DNA of 12,131 bases, taken from NCBI GenBank assembly GCA_002323895.1, contig DCQM01000099.1, positions 1-12,131 on the forward strand, given 5' to 3'. Below, in pieces: positions 8,201-12,131 of this stretch (positions are counted from its first letter, which is position 1; each line of letters begins with the position of its first letter). The notes beneath the pieces are model-generated. The model was not told the origin of the DNA. It saw only the letters and a program-made list of their open reading frames with translations, and made no database searches. The DNA comes from Akkermansiaceae bacterium UBA1518 (GTDB lineage Bacteria; Verrucomicrobiota; Verrucomicrobiia; Verrucomicrobiales; Akkermansiaceae). The translations under genes were made by a program, and so were the position numbers.

Positions 8201-8422
8201 CTGGAAATGAAGGACGGACGCGTTTTATTCGGCATGATTGGCGAGGAGACCGCGCTGAGTATGAAGCTTGTGCTCCTGACCGGAGAACAAATTGTGGTGA
8301 AGCCCGACGAAGTCAAGAAGCGTAGTGATGCCAAGAATTCCATCATGCCCGCGAGCTTCTCGAACACGCTGAGTGCACAGGATGTGGCAGACATGTCAGC
8401 TTGGATTATGAGTTTAAAGTAA
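5291..8422 (+). CDS. PVC-type secreted dehydrogenase (beta-propeller, HEAT, cytochrome c fusion)
   Basis: This roughly 1043-residue protein has the arrangement of PVC 'putative membrane-bound dehydrogenase' proteins (TIGR02604/TIGR02603-like). After a signal peptide comes a six-bladed sugar-dehydrogenase-type propeller, residues about 35-430. Propeller marks include DEDGDGVAEK, DTDGDDVADE, HSVHGLNWGPDGWLYF, GMRNPWD and RPTDIEVGPDGALYIAGWG. HEAT-like alpha repeats follow (about 457-665). A chitobiase/hexosaminidase C-terminal-like sandwich contains IRFTSDGSSPTNTSP near 690. A second beta-rich segment (about 743-892) contains DRQYTFTGIP and THLRTHNDDKANRD. The C-terminal cytochrome c domain binds haem through C922-F-A-C925-H926, with M1019 (IMPASF) as the probable distal ligand. 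The likely role is periplasmic oxidation of a sugar or alcohol with electron transfer to the haem; the substrate is unknown. Several in-frame ATGs exist (5276, 5282, 5291, 5324). ATG 5324 gives the neatest signal peptide, MKSFFFILPIFSATALFA; ATG 5291 is one base past the cupin stop. Confidence 0.92.
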   Translation: MPFFNRSPFILMKSFFFILPIFSATALFAEVDKDALPDVEDGFEVDFFVREPHIINPSSLCFDKHGRLYVGAGPQYRQPKEDSPTDYIKILIDEDGDGVAEKVKTFAEGLNCVQSMAWKGDELWVANAPEITVLRDTDGDDVADEYQIIYTGLNNLRHSVHGLNWGPDGWLYFTMGNTWVKPNAPKPIRDLMGIKSDDKTAYPLTKIYTKDTYKKSYHPINKDEKEGGIFRCRAGGHDLELYARGMRNPWDMCMDSGFNWLATDNDPGPPADRIFMPIRHGHYSMRHPWKFDWMGKHPAIAPSSDLFPSVSGSGTGVVFYTSEHFPEEYRNRHLIADWTNNCIFLYKPEWKGALQIPAEKKRKIIDGGVTQAGDLGYKGAKGRSLFRPTDIEVGPDGALYIAGWGSVYGTDYVSKEKWTPEESAKYQGRVFRLRHERPLISQSKWNSAKRKKEIKTWSFEELMEDIGHQVHVWRVNAQDELVRRGDLVRSKLIKTIESNALTETQATWSLWALGHIEKARKADHTEIIRIALKSGDLNLRIQATRVLGENNVIKAVPVLIKLLTDDESRIRTAAMQSLDRIGWGGHSKAIVDAIAPESERIAFYTDWQVMRRQLPENERREMLADDREGIRRMAALGLMEEGDRDLQRRALSFLEGSEAGFGAGLAISASQRNFRDSTKVIFETKTPFQIRFTSDGSSPTNTSPKAPKEITVSDDMTIKAAIFDGKRRVSEIESITVNRITESEWKDRLFVEGIGGKGSAKSYQANLDGLQRGVLVYADRQYTFTGIPDALAGATHLRTHNDDKANRDAEFLRFQTNLPAVLYLAYDGRTAPPKALVAGMEKTDMMLKISNGESFPVYRRSVKAGEVILGGNKVGGSGGESMYLVFLSKAGAKKTTIAEAKEALPEADLKHGKEIFFGRGTCFACHKVGDRGVAIGPDLVGIGKRRDMDYVIQSTLEPDAYIVEGFQQTSLEMKDGRVLFGMIGEETALSMKLVLLTGEQIVVKPDEVKKRSDAKNSIMPASFSNTLSAQDVADMSAWIMSLK

Positions 8423-8458
8423 GCCAATCTGTTAGGAGTTGCCTCGCTGATCGACAGG

Positions 8459-8474
8459 AGGGTCGTTTGACCTT
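8459..8474. other. Small hairpin between dehydrogenase and isochorismatase genes
   Basis: AGGGTC and GACCTT pair through six positions (one G-T wobble) around the loop GTTT. The left arm overlaps a perfect AGGAGG (8456-8461). No T tract follows, so this is not a standard intrinsic terminator. The AGGAGG is 46 bases before ATG 8508, too far to serve it directly. The rest of the 85-base spacer shows nothing else. Confidence 0.25.
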
Positions 8475-8507
8475 GTGAGGTGATCCGGTGCTCTTTAAGA
8501 TCAATAG

Positions 8508-9389
8508 ATGAGTCAATTTTCGAAACGGGTAATTCGGGTTTTAGTAACCGGGATCGCATTAGTACCCAACCTTATGGCAGAAGAAAAAAAACTGGGTCTG
8601 ACTCTCCGATCACGATCGAAAGAAGCGCCGAAGAGAGCGGTTGAAACGAAAGCTAAGTGGGAAGCCGGGAAGACGGCCTTGATCATCTGTGACATGTGGG
8701 ACGATCATTGGTGTGAATCCGCAGCAAGGCGGGTGGGGGAGTTGGCCGGGCCGATGAATAAAATGGTCAAAGCGGCGCGGGAAAAAGGAATCTTTATCAT
8801 CCATGCTCCCAGCAGCGTGGTTTCATTTTACGAAAATACCCCTCAACGCAAGCTTGCCAAAGCCGCACCTTTTTCAAAAACACCCTTCCCGCTTAGCGTG
8901 AAAGAACGTTGGGGCACCAACTGGTGTTGGCCCGATCCAAAATTCGAGGGCGTGCTGCCGATTGATGACTCGGATATGGGTTGCAGTTGCAATGGGGAAA
9001 AATGTGAGATTCGGGAGGCTTGGACCCGACAGATTAAGACGATCGAGATCATGAAGGGTGACGCTATGACCGACAACGGTCAGGAGACTTGGAACCTTTT
9101 GGCCGAACGAAAAATTGAGAATGTCATCCTGTGTGGAGTACACCTTAACATGTGTGTTTTGGGCCGGCCCTTTGGGATTCGGCAAATGGTGAAGCTCGGG
9201 AAAAATGTCGCCCTGATGCGTGATATGACAGATACAATGTACAACCCAGAGCGTCCACCGGGGGTTGATCACTTTACTGGAACGGACCTCGTCATCCAAC
9301 ACATCGAGCAACATTGGTGTCCCTCATTTACAAGTGGGGATCTAATGGGTGGAGAAGCTTTTAAGTTCAAGGAAGACAAAAGAAAGTAG
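8508..9389 (+). CDS. Exported isochorismatase-family cysteine hydrolase
   Basis: This 293-residue protein belongs to the isochorismatase-like hydrolases, which cleave amide or related bonds through an Asp-Lys-Cys triad. D62 lies in IICDMWDDHW, C216 in the elbow ILCGVHLNMCVLG, and K183 (EIMKGDAMTDNG) is the probable lysine; the K assignment rests on spacing to the Cys and is less certain. An N-terminal basic and hydrophobic stretch ending about LMAEE looks like a Sec signal peptide, which is unusual because classical members such as nicotinamidase are cytoplasmic. The blocks GRPFGIRQM, LMRDMTDTMYNP and HFTGTDLVIQHIEQHWCP match a secreted PVC subfamily as I recall it. An inserted loop carries C159-S-C161-x4-C166, a possible metal or disulfide site. 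No good ribosome-binding site precedes ATG 8508. The gene ends three bases from the convergent DUF1080 gene. The substrate is unknown. Confidence 0.88.
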   Translation: MSQFSKRVIRVLVTGIALVPNLMAEEKKLGLTLRSRSKEAPKRAVETKAKWEAGKTALIICDMWDDHWCESAARRVGELAGPMNKMVKAAREKGIFIIHAPSSVVSFYENTPQRKLAKAAPFSKTPFPLSVKERWGTNWCWPDPKFEGVLPIDDSDMGCSCNGEKCEIREAWTRQIKTIEIMKGDAMTDNGQETWNLLAERKIENVILCGVHLNMCVLGRPFGIRQMVKLGKNVALMRDMTDTMYNPERPPGVDHFTGTDLVIQHIEQHWCPSFTSGDLMGGEAFKFKEDKRK

Positions 9390-9392
9390 CTA

Positions 9393-10106
9393 TTACCCTT
9401 TCTTTATAAAAAGATCTTTAAATTCTACGATCATTCCCTTGTCGTGCAGTTGGAGGCCGATGAAACCTTCGTTGAGTTGCTGGCCTTCCAGCTTATCAGT
9501 GAATTCTGAAGACAGTTTCCCGTTGATAAAGAATTGAAAGTGATTCCCTTTTGCGACGATTCGGCAGGAGTTCCAGCCGCCTTTTTTGATCTCAGCCACG
9601 GCTACGGCATTTTCAATTTTTGCATGATGCCCTTTGCCCTTATTATCGATCGTAAGGCTTGCCCCCCTTGGGCAGGGAAATTCTTTCCTCGTGCCTTTTC
9701 CAAAGTGAAAATCCCATGCGCCCAGAATCCCATCACCAATCCCAACATGACCGAGGTCGGCGTGGTATCCTTCAAAGTCACGTTTTCCGGTCTTGTCCAC
9801 CCGCGCCCGTGTTTCCACGCCCGTATTTCCCTTGGTTGGAAGCCGGTAGTTGAATTTCAACTCGAAGTCCTTAAGGGATTCATCGCCTGAGTAGATTAGG
9901 TAGACTTGGCGGTTCTCCTTACCCTCGCCCCGAATCACCCCGTCCTTGACCGACCAGGCGAGCGCTTTGCCCTTTGGCGCTTCCCTCCAGCCCTCCAGCG
10001 ATTCCCCGTCGAAAATCGAAGTAAAACCATTGTTTATTTCGTCTCCTGCGAGGAGCCACGGTCCGAGGGCTAAGAATGTGATGATGAGAGTTTGGATGAG
10101 CTTCAT
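9393..10106 (-). CDS. Secreted DUF1080 (3-keto-disaccharide hydrolase-like) protein
   Basis: This 237-residue protein has a clear signal peptide (MKLIQTLIITFLALGPWLLA, cleavage near residue 20) followed by one complete DUF1080 domain, a concanavalin-like beta-sandwich. Family marks are FTSIFDGESLEGW (28-40), W51-S-V-K-D-G-V-I, DFEL at 80-83, GNTGVETR at 93-100, GYHADLG at 113-119, then GGWNSCRIVAKGNHFQFFING and the closing GFIGLQLHDKGMIVEFKDLFIKK. Members of this family have been shown to hydrolyse 3-keto-glycosides, and the Pfam name reflects this. Activity here is inferred, since I cannot assign catalytic residues with certainty. It is the last gene of the minus-strand set, 91 bases after the SGNH hydrolase, and no ribosome-binding site is evident. 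The partner oxidising enzyme might be the dehydrogenase-cytochrome protein on the opposite strand. Confidence 0.92.
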   Translation of the reverse strand: MKLIQTLIITFLALGPWLLAGDEINNGFTSIFDGESLEGWREAPKGKALAWSVKDGVIRGEGKENRQVYLIYSGDESLKDFELKFNYRLPTKGNTGVETRARVDKTGKRDFEGYHADLGHVGIGDGILGAWDFHFGKGTRKEFPCPRGASLTIDNKGKGHHAKIENAVAVAEIKKGGWNSCRIVAKGNHFQFFINGKLSSEFTDKLEGQQLNEGFIGLQLHDKGMIVEFKDLFIKKG

Positions 10107-10197
10107 ATGAGTGGGTGGTGTTTTTAGTCTGATTCAATAATCGATAGATGAGAATTTCTTCGCCTGCCTTTTCAATTCCATCGTTAGTCCCGTGATT
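10107..10197. other. Intergenic spacer between SGNH hydrolase and DUF1080 genes
   Basis: This spacer lies between two minus-strand genes. No terminator, strong promoter or Shine-Dalgarno sequence was recognised on the minus strand. The spacing is compatible with co-transcription from a promoter upstream of the esterase gene, outside the window. Confidence 0.4.
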
Positions 10198-11334
10198 CTA
10201 TTCGATAATCGTTTTAATCATCGGCTGGATCGCTTCGGCCATTTTCATGAAGCCGAGATCGGTCGGGTGGACACCGTCGACGGTGCATTCGTGGGCATGT
10301 TCGCCGAGGAGCGAGCCGCCGTTGAGGAAATGGATGTTCTTGTCACCGGCGGCTTGTCGGGCTCTCACAAAATCGGCCTGGAATTTTGCTCTGCCCCGGG
10401 CCGTTTCGAGTTGGGAGTGGCTGTTCAATTCGCCTGCGTAACGGATTTTGGACATGATCAGAATGGGGATATCTTTGTCGTGCGCACGAAGAAGATCAAC
10501 AAAGGGGGCGAGCGTTTTTCGTATCGTCTCTCCGGCGTTCGCCTCGTAGTCGAGAATGATAAGCTTTTTATGATCAATTTGATTGATGAGTTTGGCGAGG
10601 GCCGGCTCGCCTTTGCCGTTTCCGGAGAAACCGAGATTGACGAATTCCTGATTGATCCGTCGGCTGAGAATATTGGGGTATGCCATGCCGGGGCGCGAGG
10701 CACATCCACCTTGGGTGATGGAGGTTCCGTAAACGACGACTCGCCCATCGCTGGCATAGGGAAGGGGAGGGGCAATGGTTGCGCCCGCCATTACTCCGAT
10801 TTCGACTGATTCGACTCCGTTGTAGAGGGGGAAGTTCAAGGTGAAGTGACGGTTGCCTTTTGAGGCATTAAAGAGAGTGACTTCATAGTCCTTGGTAGTC
10901 GCGCTGAATTTCGAGGTGGCGAGGTAGCGTTGTTTGAACGGCCCCCCAACGTAGAGATCGAAGCCGCTCTGTCCGGTCGCGGGCATGTGATACATCCCGG
11001 AAGACTGCCTCAGTTTAACCCGGAGAAGAATTTTTGCGCTGTCCGACTGGAACTGGATCTGACCGCCTGCGGTTGAATTGGCGAGGTCGTTGACGGCTAG
11101 GCGGATCGGCCATTTCGGTTGCAAGGGTAATCTGCGGTAGACCTTTTCTTTGTCAATCCACGGGAAACCAACGAGACGGAAGGGCGCGTCGCGTGGGTCG
11201 AACCAAGTGATCCCTTGCGAGTCGACCTTTTCCAAAGTCATGTTTGGATCGAGTTTTTCGATATCGATTTTCTGGGCCGGGAGGACCGGGTGGAGCATGA
11301 AAAGAGAAAGAGCGAGAAAGAGATAAACGTTCAT
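10198..11334 (-). CDS. Secreted SGNH/GDSL hydrolase with N-terminal GxDLY domain
   Basis: From ATG 11334 this is a 378-residue esterase-type protein with a signal peptide, MNVYLFLALSLFMLHPVLPA. An N-terminal beta-sandwich carries G124-F-D-L-Y128, the mark of the GxDLY domain that precedes SGNH domains in Bacteroidota and PVC enzymes. The SGNH domain has all four blocks. The nucleophile is S205 in VVYGTSITQGG. The oxyanion glycine is in the NLGFSGNGKGE segment, N266 is in the EANAG segment, and the D353-G-V-H356 pair supplies Asp and His. The probable role is de-esterification (acetyl or acyl groups) of an extracytoplasmic glycan. An upstream ATG (11442) would extend the protein by 36 residues, overlap the esterase gene by 28 bases and bury the signal peptide, so it was not chosen. 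The gene lies 80 bases downstream of the esterase in the same orientation, with only a weak GGAT before the start. Confidence 0.92.
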   Translation of the reverse strand: MNVYLFLALSLFMLHPVLPAQKIDIEKLDPNMTLEKVDSQGITWFDPRDAPFRLVGFPWIDKEKVYRRLPLQPKWPIRLAVNDLANSTAGGQIQFQSDSAKILLRVKLRQSSGMYHMPATGQSGFDLYVGGPFKQRYLATSKFSATTKDYEVTLFNASKGNRHFTLNFPLYNGVESVEIGVMAGATIAPPLPYASDGRVVVYGTSITQGGCASRPGMAYPNILSRRINQEFVNLGFSGNGKGEPALAKLINQIDHKKLIILDYEANAGETIRKTLAPFVDLLRAHDKDIPILIMSKIRYAGELNSHSQLETARGRAKFQADFVRARQAAGDKNIHFLNGGSLLGEHAHECTVDGVHPTDLGFMKMAEAIQPMIKTIIE

Positions 11335-11414
11335 GAGATCCGACCCTGCAAGCCGTAGTGCTTGATGGCTAGAAACATCTTTTAATTTAAGCAAAATCAA
11401 GAAGCCGGAGTGAT

Positions 11415-12131
11415 TTACTTTTTTTGCTGCGAGAACATCCAATTGGCGAATTTAGGATCGGCAGCAGGGACTCTGCCTGCGCCATGACCTTCTTCGGGGA
11501 GAATGATGAGCTGAGCTTTTGTTCCACCTGCTTTTTTTATGGCTTTCATGACCATTTCGCCTCGGTCGGCTGGGACGACACGGTCTTTTTTTCCGTAGTA
11601 GGCCTTCATGGGAATCTTGGCGAGGTTCTTTCCCCATTCATCAAGTTTCGGAGTCACATCTTTCGGCCCGCCTGATCCGAGGCCTCCGACCATTGGCGCG
11701 ATCGCAGCGAAGTGATCTGGTGAATTGGCGGCCCAGACGAAAGTGCCATATCCACCCATGCTATTGCCGGTCAGGTAAATTCGATTTTCGTCGACCGGAA
11801 GGATTTTTTTCAGATGTTCAAGAAGCAGATCAAGATCGGCGGGAATCCAGCCTCCTCTTTTTTTCTGATCACGAGCCCTTTTCGTGGCCTGAGGTACGAT
11901 GCAGAGACACTTGTGGCCCGCCTTCTTGATAGTTTCAAGAAGGCGACGTGGCTGTTGCTTTACTTTACGGATTTCATCTCCGACCCCTCCGGCCCCGTGG
12001 AGGTAGATGAGGAGAGGGATCTTTTTATCCTTCGTAGCTTGATGCTTACCAAAAATTAGAAATTGTGGATTTAGAGAGGTGGCCTTCTTGGCAAGGTCTT
12101 CGGGGAGTTCGGCGATCTCAACTTGGCTCCA
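11415..12131 (-). CDS. Alpha/beta-hydrolase esterase (dienelactone hydrolase / PHB-depolymerase-like), N-terminus outside window
   Basis: The frame is open from the window edge to TAA at 11415-11417, giving 238 visible residues; the start lies beyond 12131. In order, the visible part has a beta strand and oxyanion segment (PLLIYLHGAGGVGDEI), a region ending DLDLLLEHLKKILPVD, the nucleophile elbow GNSMGG (Ser codon at 11760-11762), the acid segment YYGKKDRVVPAD and the catalytic histidine in LPEEGHGAG. The triad of an alpha/beta-hydrolase is therefore complete. The pattern fits the carboxylesterase/prolyl-oligopeptidase-like proteins common in PVC genomes, often secreted and acting on acylated or feruloylated glycans; whether it has a signal peptide cannot be seen. 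It precedes the SGNH hydrolase by 80 bases on the same strand and is probably in one operon with it and DUF1080. Confidence 0.9.
   Translation of the reverse strand, partial: WSQVEIAELPEDLAKKATSLNPQFLIFGKHQATKDKKIPLLIYLHGAGGVGDEIRKVKQQPRRLLETIKKAGHKCLCIVPQATKRARDQKKRGGWIPADLDLLLEHLKKILPVDENRIYLTGNSMGGYGTFVWAANSPDHFAAIAPMVGGLGSGGPKDVTPKLDEWGKNLAKIPMKAYYGKKDRVVPADRGEMVMKAIKKAGGTKAQLIILPEEGHGAGRVPAADPKFANWMFSQQKK

Noticed and set aside
8456..8461. Perfect AGGAGG as a ribosome-binding site
   Set aside because: Nearby candidate starts (TTG 8467, GTG 8475) reach stops within three to four codons, and ATG 8508 is 46 bases away.
9534..9890. 118-codon open frame on the plus strand opposite DUF1080
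   Set aside because: DUF1080 motifs are continuous on the minus strand across this whole span; the plus frame has no family features.
10192..10809. 205-codon open frame on the plus strand opposite the SGNH hydrolase gene
   Set aside because: The minus-strand frame carries all SGNH blocks and a signal peptide. The plus-strand frame shows no recognisable motif and is an antisense shadow.
11335..11442. Longer N-terminus for the SGNH hydrolase from ATG 11442
   Set aside because: It would overlap the esterase gene by 28 bases and place the obvious signal peptide 36 residues inside the protein.
1..12131. tRNA, rRNA, CRISPR array, transposase, prophage or defence system
   Set aside because: Nearly all sequence is covered by recognisable metabolic genes. 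The gaps are short and show no cloverleaf, spaced identical repeats or terminal inverted repeats.

Overview
The window looks like a chromosomal segment from the Planctomycetota-Verrucomicrobiota-Chlamydiota (PVC) group, most likely a marine or polysaccharide-degrading verrucomicrobium. The evidence is the gene content. A DUF1553 tail is followed by a Tat-exported DUF1501 protein. There is a PVC-type secreted dehydrogenase fused to cytochrome c, a secreted sulfatase with Verrucomicrobia-style flanking modules, a secreted DUF1080 protein and a secreted isochorismatase-like protein. No rRNA, tRNA, CRISPR array, insertion sequence or phage gene was seen, and no taxonomic marker is present, so the phylum call is an inference from family content.

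Layout, plus strand: the last 45 codons of a DUF1549/DUF1553 gene (to 139); DUF1501 (144-1586), four bases downstream; a 225-base non-coding gap with a short direct repeat and an inverted repeat; a 1003-residue multidomain sulfatase (1812-4823); a small single-domain cupin (4930-5289); a PVC-type propeller/HEAT/cytochrome c protein starting one base after the cupin stop (5291-8422); and a secreted isochorismatase-family cysteine hydrolase (8508-9389). Layout, minus strand, converging on these: a partial alpha/beta-hydrolase esterase (11415 to beyond the window end), a GDSL/SGNH hydrolase (10198-11334) and a DUF1080 protein (9393-10106). The two gene sets meet with only three bases between stop codons.

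All six genes with a visible N-terminus other than the cupin carry an export signal (one Tat, five Sec-like), so this is mainly an envelope or secreted catabolic locus. A reasonable but unproven reading is a periplasmic module for decorated carbohydrates. The sulfatase would remove sulfate, the SGNH hydrolase and the esterase would remove ester groups, the propeller-cytochrome protein would oxidise a sugar-like substrate and pass electrons to its c-type haem, and the DUF1080 protein would hydrolyse a 3-keto glycoside. No classical glycoside hydrolase, polysaccharide lyase, transporter or regulator is visible.

No gene has a convincing Shine-Dalgarno sequence at a normal distance, so starts were chosen mainly by signal-peptide quality and domain boundaries.
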